Below are positions 43,070 to 52,191 of a stretch of 64,000 nt of DNA, piece after piece. The notes beneath the pieces are model-generated. The model was not told the origin of the DNA. It did no database searches and saw only the letters and a list, made by a program, of their open reading frames with translations. Where the stretch lies: positions 992,001-1,056,000 of the forward strand of contig NC_023065.1 in NCBI RefSeq assembly GCF_000513295.1, given 5' to 3'. The DNA comes from Magnetospirillum gryphiswaldense MSR-1 v2 (lineage in GTDB: Bacteria; Pseudomonadota; Alphaproteobacteria; Rhodospirillales; Magnetospirillaceae). Numbering within the stretch: the first letter of the stretch is position 1; each line of letters opens with the position of its first letter. The position numbers were made by a program, and so were the translations under genes.

Positions 43070-43486
43070 ATGGCAAGCATCACTACTCAGGCCGGACCTT
43101 GGAATATGACCGTCTTTGCATTTACGCAAGATGATCATGAAAATCCGTTGACACGATTGTCCATCGCCGAAATTCAGGCATTGCCTTTTGGCGCCATGGA
43201 ACTTGACCGTGACGGTGCGGTTGTCAGCTATATCGACACTGAACCGGGTGACGATGCCGCCGCCGCTGTCACCAGGGCCGGGGTGAGTTTCTTTGCCCGT
43301 ACCGCTCCGTGGGCGGCACAATCCATAATCCAGCAGGAATTTTGCCGTGGCGTCGAGGCGGGCGCCATGAATGCGGTGTTCGACTGCGCCATTGGCGGTC
43401 TGCCTTATAAGGTGCGCATTCACCTGAAGACCAGCCCGATCCTGGGCACCTATTGGATCTTCATCAAAAAGCTGACGCGTCAATAA
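43070..43486 (+). CDS. PYP-like PAS protein lacking the chromophore cysteine, 138 aa
   Basis: The protein follows photoactive yellow protein (PYP) over its full length as I recall it: FGAMELDRDG against FGAIQLDGDG, a RGVEAGAMNAVFD stretch, and YKVRIHLK with TYWIFIKKL at the end. PYP Tyr42 and Glu46 correspond to Tyr54 and Glu58. The PYP chromophore Cys69 corresponds, with identical spacing of 22 residues after the Glu, to Trp81 (TAPWAAQ). It therefore cannot attach p-coumaric acid in the usual way. It may be a light-blind PAS sensor, bind another ligand or act by protein contact. ATG 43070 has a weak ribosome-binding site; ATG 43106 is possible. Divergent from the che operon. Confidence 0.8.
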   Translation: MASITTQAGPWNMTVFAFTQDDHENPLTRLSIAEIQALPFGAMELDRDGAVVSYIDTEPGDDAAAAVTRAGVSFFARTAPWAAQSIIQQEFCRGVEAGAMNAVFDCAIGGLPYKVRIHLKTSPILGTYWIFIKKLTRQ

Positions 43487-43490
43487 GCAA

Positions 43491-43520
43491 AAGGCCGGGG
43501 TTTCCCCCGGCCCTGTCTTT
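43491..43520 (+). terminator. Intrinsic terminator after the PYP-like gene
   Basis: An 8 bp stem GGCCGGGG/CCCCGGCC (43493-43500 with 43505-43512, loop TTTC) is followed by CTGTCTTT. It overlaps the end of the convergent ppk2 gene by two bases. Confidence 0.75.
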
Positions 43521-44520
43521 ACGGCTTACGCAGATCGGGGTGCAGCGTCGCCCCCAGGATGTGTTCACTTTTCTGCACCACGTGCGATCCCTTGCCGACG
43601 ATCAGCGGGTCGGGTTGGTGGACCACCGCATGATCCTTCCCCGGATAATCGATGGAATTGAGGAAGTGCAGCATGCAGTTCAGGCGTGCCCGCTTCTTGT
43701 CGTCCGACTTGACGATGGCCCACGGCGCATCGGCGGTGTCGGTGTAGAAGAACATGGCTTCCTTGGCTTCGGTGTAATCGGTCCACTTGTCGAGTGAGGC
43801 CACGTCGATGGGCGACAGCTTCCATTGCTTCAGCGGGTCGTTACCGCGCGATTCGAAGCGGCGGCGCTGTTCGTCCTGGGTCACCGAGAACCAGTATTTG
43901 TAAAGCTGGATGCCCGAACGCACCAACATGCGCTCCAATTCAGGCGTCTGACGCATGAATTCCAGATATTCCGACGGGCTGCAAAAGCCCATGACCCGTT
44001 CGACACCGGCGCGGTTGTACCACGAGCGGTCGAAGAAGACCATTTCGCCAGCGGTGGGCAATTGCTGGATATAACGCTGGAAGAACCACTGGCCGCGCTC
44101 GACCTCGCTGGGCTTTTCCAGGGCGACGACACGGGCGCCGCGCGGGTTCAGGTGTTCCATGAAGCGCTTGATGGTGCCGCCCTTGCCGGCGGCGTCGCGG
44201 CCTTCGAACAACAGCACGAACTTCTGCCCGGTGTTGCGCGACCACAATTGCACCTTCAGCAATTCGGCCTGCAACTGGGCCTTTTTCTTTTCGTACTCAT
44301 CCCGGCGCATCTTGGTCTTATAGGGGTATTCGCCGGTTTCAAAGGCATGGCGGACCGCTTCCGGGTCGTGACGCATGGTCGCCAGCTTGTGGCGGGTGGC
44401 GGCGCCCTTGGCGGCAGGAGACGGCGCGGGCTCGGACTCAGGCTGGGTCACGGCGGTATCGGCGGTTTCCACCTTGGCATCCGCTTGGCTGGGTGCGGCT
44501 GCCTTGACATCGTCTTGCAT
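43519..44520 (-). CDS. ppk2: Polyphosphate kinase 2 (PPK2)
   Basis: Transfers phosphate between polyphosphate and nucleotides. After an Ala/Pro-rich N-terminal tail (about 40 residues) the 333-residue protein has the PPK2 domain with Walker A (LLFEGRDAAGKGGTIKRF), Walker B (MVFFDRSWYNRAG) and the lid region with KYWFSVTQDEQRRRF. The single-domain length fits class I PPK2 enzymes, which often use ADP or GDP. The N-terminal tail is low complexity and probably disordered. Confidence 0.94.
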   Translation of the reverse strand: MQDDVKAAAPSQADAKVETADTAVTQPESEPAPSPAAKGAATRHKLATMRHDPEAVRHAFETGEYPYKTKMRRDEYEKKKAQLQAELLKVQLWSRNTGQKFVLLFEGRDAAGKGGTIKRFMEHLNPRGARVVALEKPSEVERGQWFFQRYIQQLPTAGEMVFFDRSWYNRAGVERVMGFCSPSEYLEFMRQTPELERMLVRSGIQLYKYWFSVTQDEQRRRFESRGNDPLKQWKLSPIDVASLDKWTDYTEAKEAMFFYTDTADAPWAIVKSDDKKRARLNCMLHFLNSIDYPGKDHAVVHQPDPLIVGKGSHVVQKSEHILGATLHPDLRKP

Positions 44521-44592
44521 GGTTCCCCCTGTTTATTATTCGGTCGGTCAACCATCAAGCGTATGCCTTCTTCCGCTGGCCGACAATGGCCT

Positions 44593-45339
44593 TTATCCCA
44601 TGCCGCCGGCCAGCAGATGGATCAGGATGGCGGCGGTGGCCGACACGTTCAGCGACTGCACCCGGCCAGAGCCGGGGATGGTGACGATGTCGTCGCAGGC
44701 GGCCAGGGTGGTGGCGGGCAGGCCTTCTTCCTCGTTGCCAAGAACGAGCGCCAACGGCTTGTCATTGTTTGAAAAAGTGTCTTTCATCGACCGGTGCGCT
44801 CCCAGCGCTGTGCCGATGACCTGATAATGTGGTTTAAGACGCGGCAGCGCCTTGCCCAGGTTGGCGACCTGATAGACATCCACCCATTCCAACCCGCCTT
44901 CGGCGATGCGGAAGGCGGCGTCCGACGGCAGCGCCTGTTCCGGGTGGTCAGAGACGATCAGGCGGCCGAGGCCGAAAAACGCCATGGTCCGGGCGATGGC
45001 CCCCAGATTGTGCGGATTGCCGATACCGTCCAGGATGACCAGTGGTTCCTTGGCCTTGGCCCAGTTGAAGCTTTTCACCGCTTCGAACGGCGTCAACCCC
45101 TTGGGTTGACAAACGGCGACGATGCCGCCGTGCAAGGGCGTGCCGGCGACTTTGGTCAGTTCCTCGGTGGGCACATGACGGAACGGCTTGCGCGCCGTCG
45201 CCATCTGCTTGCACATGGGCTGGGCTTCGGCTTTCATGCGGTCGTCGAAGAACAGCCGTTCCACCCGCCCGGGATCGCGCTGGAACAAGGCGGCGACGGC
45301 GGGCAGGCCACCAATGCGGTGCAGTTTCGGCTGGGCCAT
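44593..45339 (-). CDS. SpoU/TrmH-family RNA 2'-O-methyltransferase
   Basis: The 248-residue protein has an N-terminal substrate-binding domain and a SPOUT knot domain with motif 1 ([20 protein letters not shown]), motif 2 ([11 protein letters not shown]) and motif 3 ([19 protein letters not shown]). The target RNA position cannot be told from the sequence; E. coli YfiF/RlmB relatives are candidates. ATG 45339 agrees with homologue length. It is divergent from the RluE gene, with starts about 37 bp apart. Confidence 0.9.
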   Translation of the reverse strand: MAQPKLHRIGGLPAVAALFQRDPGRVERLFFDDRMKAEAQPMCKQMATARKPFRHVPTEELTKVAGTPLHGGIVAVCQPKGLTPFEAVKSFNWAKAKEPLVILDGIGNPHNLGAIARTMAFFGLGRLIVSDHPEQALPSDAAFRIAEGGLEWVDVYQVANLGKALPRLKPHYQVIGTALGAHRSMKDTFSNNDKPLALVLGNEEEGLPATTLAACDDIVTIPGSGRVQSLNVSATAAILIHLLAGGMG

Positions 45340-45376
45340 GGGGCGATATCCGTCGGAATTGGCGTGGAGACGTGTT

Positions 45377-45964
45377 TTGCCTCGGTTGATCCTGTTCAAC
45401 AAGCCTTATGACGTTCTGACCCAATTCACCGACCGCGAAGCCGGGCGCGCGACCCTGGCCGATTACGTGGATGTGCCGGGGGTTTACCCGGCGGGACGGC
45501 TGGATCGGGATTCGGAAGGATTGCTGGTGCTGAGCGATGACGGGCCGCTGATCGCCCGCATCGCCCAGCCGCGCCACAAGCTGGCGAAAACCTATTTCGC
45601 TCAGGTCGAAGGCATTCCCACGCCAGAGGCTTTGGCGCGATTGCGCCAGGGCGTGATGCTGAAGGATGGGCCGACCTTGACAGCGGGGGCGGAACTGGTG
45701 GCCGAGCCCGATTGGCTGTGGCCGCGCGACCCGCCCATCCGCTGGCGCGCCGCCATTCCCACCGCCTGGGTCAAGCTGACCTTGCACGAAGGGCGAAACC
45801 GGCAGGTGCGGCGAATGACGGCAGCAGTCGGTTTCCCCACCCTGCGGCTGATCCGCTGGGCGGTGGGCGATTGGAATTTGGATGGTTTGGCGCCGGGGCA
45901 ATGGCGCGAGGTGACGGCCCCCGTCGCCGGGGGCCGTCAGAAAAAACTCAGACCGCCAGTTTGA
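45377..45964 (+). CDS. rluE: 23S rRNA pseudouridine synthase, RluE type
   Basis: Isomerises a uridine in 23S rRNA. The 195-residue protein starts with [19 protein letters not shown], read from TTG 45377 with GGAG eight bases ahead, and has the catalytic Asp in [14 protein letters not shown]. The absence of an S4 domain and the opening match RluE/RsuA-type single-domain synthases. No ATG is available near the correct start. Its end overlaps the convergent azoR gene by 17 bp. Confidence 0.88.
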   Translation: MPRLILFNKPYDVLTQFTDREAGRATLADYVDVPGVYPAGRLDRDSEGLLVLSDDGPLIARIAQPRHKLAKTYFAQVEGIPTPEALARLRQGVMLKDGPTLTAGAELVAEPDWLWPRDPPIRWRAAIPTAWVKLTLHEGRNRQVRRMTAAVGFPTLRLIRWAVGDWNLDGLAPGQWREVTAPVAGGRQKKLRPPV

Positions 45965-46562
45965 CGATTTCACCCTGGGCGGCTGCCAGGGCCTTGTCGC
46001 GGGCTTCCGGCCCCATGGCCACGCCCTCGGCCCGGATCACCTGCACGTCGCTGATGCCGATGAAACCCAAGAAGGCCTTGAGGAAGGCTTCCTGATGGTC
46101 CATGGCGGTCTCATAAGCGGTGCCGGCATAAAGGCCGCCACGGGTCGAGGCGATGATCACTTTGCGGCCGCCGGCCAGACCCTCGGGGCCGTTGGCGGTG
46201 TAGCGGAAGGTGCGGCCCGGCTGGGCGACGCGATCGATCCATGCCTTCAACTGGGTGGGAACGCTGAAATTGTACATGGGCGCACCGATCACCACCGTGT
46301 CGGCGGCCAGCAATTCCTCGACCAGTTGGTTGGTCAGGGCCAGTTCCTGCTGCTGGCGCGCGGTCAGGCCGTCGATGGTCTGGAACTTGACCACCTGCAT
46401 CAGCTCGCCGCTCAGATGATCGGGCGGGGAGAGGGCCAGATCGCGATAGGTGAGGGTGGCGGCGGGATTGCCCTGGCGCAATTGGGCAACAATGCCGGCG
46501 GTCAACTGGCGCGACACCGAAGCGTCGCCAAGGGCACTGGAGTCAATATGCAGGATGTTCAT
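45948..46562 (-). CDS. azoR: FMN-dependent NADH-azoreductase
   Basis: A 204-residue flavodoxin-like oxidoreductase that reduces azo compounds and quinones using NADH. The motifs [13 protein letters not shown] at the N terminus (phosphate binding) and [18 protein letters not shown] (FMN binding) identify the AzoR family. It is divergent from a LysR-type gene 117 bp away, the usual layout for LysR control. Since that regulator is broken by an insertion here, azoR regulation may be altered. Confidence 0.93.
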   Translation of the reverse strand: MNILHIDSSALGDASVSRQLTAGIVAQLRQGNPAATLTYRDLALSPPDHLSGELMQVVKFQTIDGLTARQQQELALTNQLVEELLAADTVVIGAPMYNFSVPTQLKAWIDRVAQPGRTFRYTANGPEGLAGGRKVIIASTRGGLYAGTAYETAMDHQEAFLKAFLGFIGISDVQVIRAEGVAMGPEARDKALAAAQGEIVKLAV

Positions 46563-47294
46563 GTCGGGCCTCGTCGGGAATGGGGTTCTGATCTGCCGTA
46601 CACCCTATTCCCATGACGATGTTGCCAATAGTCGGCATTTTCGGCACGCTGCGTTCCATGGATGGAACGATGAGGCGACATGCGTGACCTGAACGATCTG
46701 TATTATTTCACCCAGGTGGTCGAGCATGGGGGCTTTTCCGCCGCCGGTCGCGCCTTGGGCCTGCCTAAATCCAAACTCAGCCGCCGGGTGGCGCAGTTGG
46801 AAGACGGTTTGGGTGTGCGCCTGTTGCAGCGGTCCAGCCGGCGTTTCGCCCTGACCGAGTTCGGCCAAGCCTATTACCGTCATTGCCGTGCCATGGTCAT
46901 CGAGGCCGAGGCGGCGGAAGAGGCGGTGCAGCATTCCCAGGCCGAGCCGCAGGGGCTGATCCGTCTGTCCTGCCCGGTGGCGGTGGCGCAAAGCAAGGTG
47001 GGGCCGATCATCGCCCGCTTTCTCGCCGATCATCCGCGTGTGCGCATTCACCTGGAGGCCACCAACCGCCGTGTCGATGTCATCGAGGAAGGGTTCGACC
47101 TAGCCATCCGCGTGCGCATGCCGCCCCTGGAGGACAGCGGGCTGATCATCAAGGTATTGGAGCGCCACCAGGGCTATCTCGTCGGTGCGCCTGATTTGCT
47201 TGACCGCCTGGGCCGTCCGCAAAGCCCGGACCAATTGTCCGCGTTGCCCAGCCTGGGCATGACCCGGGCCGGTGATCGTCATTCCTGGCAATTA

Positions 47295-47314
47295 GAGCAT
47301 TTTCATATCGAGCG
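47295..47314 (+). repeat. Left terminal inverted repeat of the IS630-family element
   Basis: Reads GAGCATTTTCATATCGAGCG. About 15 of 20 positions match the other end, including GAGC, TTTCA and CGAGCG blocks. Confidence 0.8.
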
Positions 47315-47913
47315 TCCATATCCGTCGTGGGCGAAGAAATTGGCGCATTCCTCGGGCGGAAACAGGTCGATGAGTTTTCCGATCACGTCCCATAAGGTGT
47401 TGATGGTGCGGGCTTGCGCCTTTCGCAGCAGGCTCTTGAGCTTGGCGAAGGCGAGCTCGATGGGATTGAGGTCTGGGGAGTAGGGCGGCAGATACCGCAG
47501 GGTGGCCCCTCGGGCTTCGATGAGTTGCTTGACCCCTGCCACCTTGTGGGCGGGCAGATTGTCCATTACGACGATGTCGCCGGGCCGCAAGGTCGGAGCC
47601 AGGACCTGCTCGACATAGGCCAGGAAGATCGCGCCATTCATCGCCTTGTCGATGACGAAGGGGGCGGAGATTCCGTCATGCCGGAGCGCCCCGACGAAGG
47701 TGGTCATTTTCCAATGACCGTGCGGCACCGCAGCCAGCAGCCGCTGACCGCGCGGCGCCCGTCCGTAGCGCCGGGTCATGTTGGTCGATGCCCCGGTTTC
47801 ATCAAGGAAGACCAAGCGGGTTGGGTCCAGCGCCGGCTGCTCGGCTCGCCAGGCGATGCGTCCTTCGGCTACGTCGGGACGTTCCTGCTCGGCAGCATGC
47901 GCACTCTTTTTTT
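47303..47913 (-). CDS. IS630 transposase, catalytic part (orfB, expressed by -1 frameshift)
   Basis: Carries the DDE catalytic triad: Asp in VFLDETGAS, Asp in [10 protein letters not shown] and Glu in [11 protein letters not shown], the last two separated by 34 residues as in DD34E elements. The frame is open from the A7 run to a stop at 47303, and has no good start of its own. It is therefore probably made as a fusion with the upstream orfA by ribosomal slippage at A7 (47913-47907). Confidence 0.85.
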
Positions 47914-48264
47914 CAGACTGAGGTCGAGCCGCTCAAGCGTGTTCCACAGGCCGCCGACGCTGATCGACACGCCCAATTCGGCCAGAACCCAGGCGCGCAA
48001 CTCAGCCAGCGTGGCATCGGGCTCGACCTTGATCTGCGCCTGCAACGCCTCAAGGTGAGCCGCCAGCTTCTGTCCTGGCCGCCCAGGCCGTGGCTTCACC
48101 GTCGTCTCGCCGGTGGCCCGGCGGCGGCCTTGGGCCTTGTAGATGTACGAAACGCTCACCCGGAACAGCGGCGCCACCTCGTAGGCGCTCATGCCGCTGT
48201 CCACAGCCGCCAAAACTCTATCGCGCAAGTCCTGAGAATAGGACTGCCCTGAGCGCCACGTCAT
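47869..48264 (-). CDS. IS630 transposase, DNA-binding part (orfA)
   Basis: The 131-residue frame encodes paired helix-turn-helix regions ([34 protein letters not shown]; then [20 protein letters not shown]), the N-terminal DNA-binding half of IS630 transposases. Near its end it reads [10 protein letters not shown] over the A-run. A -1 shift there joins it to the catalytic half, giving a full transposase of about 320 residues. Confidence 0.88.
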   Translation of the reverse strand: MTWRSGQSYSQDLRDRVLAAVDSGMSAYEVAPLFRVSVSYIYKAQGRRRATGETTVKPRPGRPGQKLAAHLEALQAQIKVEPDATLAELRAWVLAELGVSISVGGLWNTLERLDLSLKKRVRMLPSRNVPT

Positions 48265-48340
48265 CGCATCATCCTCGGGAGCGTTGTTACCGAAGATGTT
48301 GAATCACAAAATGACCTCAGGGGGAATCCTCTACCGATTC

Positions 48341-48360
48341 CGCTCGGCGTGAAACCGCTC
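48341..48360 (-). repeat. Right terminal inverted repeat of the IS630-family element
   Basis: The reverse complement reads GAGCGGTTTCACGCCGAGCG, matching the left end in about 15 of 20 positions. It is directly followed by the second TA target copy. Confidence 0.8.
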
Positions 48361-48675
48361 TAGTGGACGCGGCGGGCGAGGGCATCGAGGTGGCGCACCA
48401 GCCGCGGCTGGTCACCGACGATATGGTGGCACTGCGTCATGCCGCTCGGGCCGGCATCGGTATCGTGCAGTTACCTAGTCTGATGGTGGCGGAAGATTTG
48501 CGCGCAGGGGTGTTAGAGAAGATTTTGACCGCCTGGACGCCGCCGCGCGGGCTGATCCACGCCGTCTATCCGTCGCGGTGCGGTCTGGTGCCCGCCGTGC
48601 GGTTGTTCCTGGATGCCTTGGCGGCGGATTGGGGGCGCCTTGATGATGGCGGATAAGCCTTTCCAGAAGGCCAGC

Positions 48676-48752
48676 AACCGGCCGCAACGCGGATAGGAAC
48701 GGATAAACGCGGATGAAAAAACATCCGCGTCCATCCGTGTTGCGGCCGGTTT
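48676..48752. repeat. Nested palindromic element / possible terminator after the LysR gene
   Basis: An outer inverted repeat AACCGGCCGCAAC (48676-48688) / GTTGCGGCCGGTT encloses an inner one CGCGGATG-AAAAAA-CATCCGCG with GGAT repeats between them. The whole folds into a long hairpin followed by TTTATCCGC. It could end the lysR transcript, or be a member of a dispersed GGATAAACGCGGATG-type repeat family. Confidence 0.7.
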
Positions 48753-48789
48753 TATCCGCAAGCAAGGCTATGCCCTGGAGATTTTCAGA

Positions 48790-48975
48790 TCAGCGTTTGA
48801 AGCCGAAAGCCGACAGATGCAGCTTGGTCGCCGAATTGGCGGCGGCGCGGGTCACCGCCATGCCCATGGCGAAATGCGGGGTCAGATAGGGATTTGACTT
48901 TTCGGCGCGGATGCCCTCGGCCCGTTCTTCCGACAAGGCCTCGTCGATTTCACGCAGTTCCGCCGGTCCCAACAT
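48790..48975 (-). CDS. Small protein of unknown function, 61 aa
   Basis: I do not recognise it. The start MLGPAELREIDEAL at ATG 48975 has AAGGGG five bases upstream. The N-terminal half is charged and helical (EALSEERAEGIRAEK), the rest is Ala-rich and ends KLHLSAFGFKR. The good ribosome-binding site and codon use support a real gene. It stands alone between the LysR remnant and uvrA. Confidence 0.6.
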   Translation of the reverse strand: MLGPAELREIDEALSEERAEGIRAEKSNPYLTPHFAMGMAVTRAAANSATKLHLSAFGFKR

Positions 48976-49203
48976 GATAACCCCTTTCAACCCCAGAGAA
49001 CATGAGAAGGCAAGTAATTATATTTCCATTCGGTGGCGTCCGATTGAAACTTTGTACCTGTGCGCCTCTGGCGATGCAACAATTTTTCAGTTTTGTGATG
49101 TCATCAAACGATAAAAAAGCATCGCATGGGCCTGGGGGATGAGCGTCAAAATACCTATGGTTGGTGTTGATGTTGCAGTATCGCCGCCGTTGGTGGTGTC
49201 GGC

Positions 49204-52032
49204 CTATCTTCTGTCCAGGTATGGCTTGAGATAATGGCCGGTATGGCTGGTCTTGCAGGCCACCACATCCTCGGGCGTGCCGGCCACCACCACCTTGCCG
49301 CCGCCGTCGCCGCCTTCCGGCCCCATGTCGATGATCCAGTCGGCGGTCTTGATGACCTCCAGATTGTGCTCGATCACCAACACGGTGTTGCCACCCTCGA
49401 CCAGGGTGTGCAGCACTTCCAAAAGCTTGCGCACATCCTCGAAATGCAGGCCGGTGGTCGGTTCGTCCAGGATATAGAGCGTGCGGCCCGTCGCCCGGCG
49501 CGACAGTTCCTTGGCCAGTTTGACGCGCTGGGCCTCGCCGCCCGACAGCGTCGTCGCCTGCTGGCCCAGATGGATGTAATCCAGCCCCACCCGTTGCAGG
49601 GTGATCATCTTGTCGCGTATGGACGGCACCGCCTTGAAGAAATCGGCGGCCTCTTCGATGGTCATGTCGAGGACGTCGGCGATGCTTTTGCCCTTGAAGG
49701 TGATTTCCAGGGTTTCGCGGTTATAGCGCTTGCCCTTGCACACGTCGCATTGGACATAGACGTCGGGCAGGAAGTGCATCTCGATCTTGATGACGCCATC
49801 GCCCTGGCAGGCCTCGCAACGTCCGCCCTTGACGTTGAAGCTGAAGCGGCCCGGCTTGTAGCCGCGCGCCTTGGCTTCGGGCAATTCGCAGAACCAGTCG
49901 CGGATGGGGGTGAAGGCGCCGGTATAGGTGGCCGGATTGGACCGGGGCGTGCGCCCGATGGGCGACTGGTCGATGTCGATGATCTTGTCCAGGTGCTCGA
50001 TGCCGTCGATGCGGTCGAAAGGCGAGGCCTGTTCCTTGGCGTTCATCAGCCGCCGGGCCAGGGCCTTGTACAGGGTCTCGATCACCAGGGTCGACTTGCC
50101 GCCGCCCGAGACGCCGGTGACGCAGGTGAAGGTGCCCAGCGGGATGTCCACATCGACGTTCTTCAGGTTGTTGCCGCTGGCGCCGATCACCCGCAGCATG
50201 TTGCCGCTGCCGGGGCGGCGTTCCGCCGGGATGGGGATGCTGCGCTGGCCGGTCAGGTACAGGCCGGTCTGGCTGGCCGGGTTGGCCATCACCTCGTCCG
50301 GGCTGCCTTGCGCCACGATCTCGCCGCCGTGGATGCCGGCCCCCGGTCCCATGTCGATCAGGTAATCGGCGGTACGGATGGCGTCTTCGTCGTGTTCGAC
50401 CACGATCACCGTGTTGCCGATGTCGCGCAGGCGCTTCAGCGTGCCCAACAGGCGGTCGTTGTCGCGCTGGTGCAGGCCGATGCTGGGTTCATCGAGCACG
50501 TACAACACGCCGGTCAAGCCGGAACCGATCTGGCTGGCCAGACGGATACGCTGGGATTCGCCGCCCGACAGGCTGCCCGAGCCACGCGCCAGCGTCAGGT
50601 AATCCAGCCCCACATCCATCAAAAAGCCCAGGCGGTCGTTGATCTCGCGCAAGATACGCCGGGCGATCTCGCGGTCCTTGGGCTTCAGGTGCTGTTCCAA
50701 CTCGCCGTACCAGTGATGGGCCTTGGCGATGGACAATTCAGCCACCTGGGAAACGTGCTGGCCCCTGATCTTCACCGCCAGCGCTTCCGGCTTCAGGCGT
50801 GCGCCCTGGCAGGCCTCGCAGCACGACGTGGCCTGGAAGCGCGACAATTCCTCGCGCACCCACGACGAATCGGTCTCGCGATAGCGCCGGTCCATGTTGC
50901 TGATGACGCCTTCAAAGGCCTTGTTGGTGGTATAGGCGCGGAAGCCGTCCTCGAACTGGATCGGCACCACCTCCTTGCCCGAGCCGTACAAGATGACCTC
51001 GCGCGCGGCCAAGGGCAGGCGCCGCCACGGCGTGTGCAGGTCGAAGCCGTAATGCTTGGCCAGCCCCTCCAACGCCTGATGGTAATATTGCGAGGTTGAA
51101 TTGGCCCAAGGGGCGATGGCGCCTTCGCGCAGGGTCAAATCCTCGTCGGGGATGACCAGGGCGGGGTCGAAGAACAGCTTGACCCCCAAGCCGTCGCAAG
51201 CCGGACAGGCGCCGAAGGGGTTGTTGAAGGAGAACAGCCGGGGCTCGATCTCCTCGATGGTGAAGCCCGAGACCGGACAGGCGAATTTGGCGGAAAAGGT
51301 GGTGCGCTCGCCCGTTTCGGCATTTTCGGCGATGCACAAACCGTCGGCCATGGACAACGCCGTTTCCACCGAATCGGCCAGTCGGTTGCCCAGGCCCGGC
51401 TTGACCACCAGACGGTCGACCACCACCTCGATGTCGTGCTTCTTCTTTTTGTCCAGCGCCGGCACCGCATCGATTTCATGGATGGTGCCGTCGACCTTGA
51501 CGCGCTGGAACCCCTTCTTTTGCAGGTCCAGCATTTCCTTTTTGTACTCGCCCTTACGCCCGCGCACGAAGGGCGCCAGCAGGTACAGGCGGGTGCCTTC
51601 CGGCATTTCCAGGATGCGGTCGACCATCTGGCTGACCGTCTGGCTTTCGATGGGCAGGCCGGTGGCGGGTGAATGGGGCACGCCGACGCGCGCCCACAGC
51701 AGACGCATATAATCGTAAATCTCGGTCACCGTGCCGACGGTGGAACGCGGGTTCTTCGAGGTGGTCTTCTGTTCGATGGAAATGGCCGGCGACAGACCCT
51801 CGATACTGTCGATATCGGGCTTTTGCATCAGCTCCAGGAACTGCCGGGCATAGGCCGACAGCGATTCCACGTAACGCCTTTGGCCCTCGGCATAGATGGT
51901 GTCGAAGGCCAGGGAGGATTTGCCGGAACCCGACAGCCCGGTGATCACCACCAGCTGATCGCGGGGGATATCCACGTCCACGTTTTTCAGGTTGTGCTCA
52001 CGCGCGCCCCGGACACGGATGAAGCTGTTCAT
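49204..52032 (-). CDS. uvrA: UvrABC excinuclease subunit A
   Basis: Damage-recognition ATPase of nucleotide excision repair. The 942-residue protein has two ABC-type ATPase modules with Walker A sequences [10 protein letters not shown] and [13 protein letters not shown] signatures LSGGESQRI and LSGGEAQRV, and zinc-finger cysteines ([29 protein letters not shown] with CDVCKGKRY). ATG 52032 gives the conserved opening and a GAGGAAC site 9 bases upstream; the frame is open to 52110. UvrB and UvrC are not in the window. Confidence 0.97.
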   Translation of the reverse strand: MNSFIRVRGAREHNLKNVDVDIPRDQLVVITGLSGSGKSSLAFDTIYAEGQRRYVESLSAYARQFLELMQKPDIDSIEGLSPAISIEQKTTSKNPRSTVGTVTEIYDYMRLLWARVGVPHSPATGLPIESQTVSQMVDRILEMPEGTRLYLLAPFVRGRKGEYKKEMLDLQKKGFQRVKVDGTIHEIDAVPALDKKKKHDIEVVVDRLVVKPGLGNRLADSVETALSMADGLCIAENAETGERTTFSAKFACPVSGFTIEEIEPRLFSFNNPFGACPACDGLGVKLFFDPALVIPDEDLTLREGAIAPWANSTSQYYHQALEGLAKHYGFDLHTPWRRLPLAAREVILYGSGKEVVPIQFEDGFRAYTTNKAFEGVISNMDRRYRETDSSWVREELSRFQATSCCEACQGARLKPEALAVKIRGQHVSQVAELSIAKAHHWYGELEQHLKPKDREIARRILREINDRLGFLMDVGLDYLTLARGSGSLSGGESQRIRLASQIGSGLTGVLYVLDEPSIGLHQRDNDRLLGTLKRLRDIGNTVIVVEHDEDAIRTADYLIDMGPGAGIHGGEIVAQGSPDEVMANPASQTGLYLTGQRSIPIPAERRPGSGNMLRVIGASGNNLKNVDVDIPLGTFTCVTGVSGGGKSTLVIETLYKALARRLMNAKEQASPFDRIDGIEHLDKIIDIDQSPIGRTPRSNPATYTGAFTPIRDWFCELPEAKARGYKPGRFSFNVKGGRCEACQGDGVIKIEMHFLPDVYVQCDVCKGKRYNRETLEITFKGKSIADVLDMTIEEAADFFKAVPSIRDKMITLQRVGLDYIHLGQQATTLSGGEAQRVKLAKELSRRATGRTLYILDEPTTGLHFEDVRKLLEVLHTLVEGGNTVLVIEHNLEVIKTADWIIDMGPEGGDGGGKVVVAGTPEDVVACKTSHTGHYLKPYLDRR

Positions 52033-52191
52033 GGGGGTTTGTTCCTCTTTCATTCCGGCGGGCGGAGTGTAGAGAGATTCAAGGACCGGGTAAAGTGGGG
52101 CTTTGGGCATGGCCCGGATGCGGGATGAAAGGGGCTAGGCAGGGGGCAAGCCGCCCGTTACCTTGCCGCCGTACTTCGTCGGATCGGTATC

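Larger units (their letters stand above)
47295..48360 (-). mobile_element. IS630-family insertion sequence, 1066 bp
   Basis: The element is bounded by duplicated TA dinucleotides (47293-47294 and 48361-48362), the target used by IS630/Tc1-mariner transposons. Imperfect terminal inverted repeats begin GAGC in both ends. Inside are two overlapping transposase frames on the minus strand, with an A7 frameshift site. Both frames appear intact, so the element could be active. Only one copy is seen in the window. Confidence 0.93.
46680..48656 (+). pseudogene. LysR-family regulator gene interrupted by an IS630-family element
   Basis: The 5' part (46680-47294, 205 codons) encodes the N-terminal helix-turn-helix (LYYFTQVVEHGGFSAAGRALG, KSKLSRRVAQLE) and the first part of the effector domain. 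The 3' part (48363-48656) encodes the rest. Removing the element and one TA copy joins them exactly in frame as WQL-VDAAGEG, giving a protein of 302 residues, the normal LysR length. The gene is divergent from azoR, which was probably its target. Because both halves are otherwise intact, the insertion appears recent. Confidence 0.92.

Noticed and set aside
43070-43486. Functional photoactive yellow protein (light sensor)
   Set aside because: The cysteine needed to bind p-coumaric acid is Trp, and no p-coumaroyl-activating gene is nearby, so a classical PYP photocycle is not supported.
47414-48058. Plus-strand open frames within the IS630-family element
   Set aside because: They are opposite to the intact transposase frames and have no known domain.
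49139-49234. 31-codon open frame starting MSVKIPMVG overlapping the uvrA end
   Set aside because: G-rich sequence lies directly against the ATG, leaving no space for a proper ribosome-binding site, and the peptide has no features.
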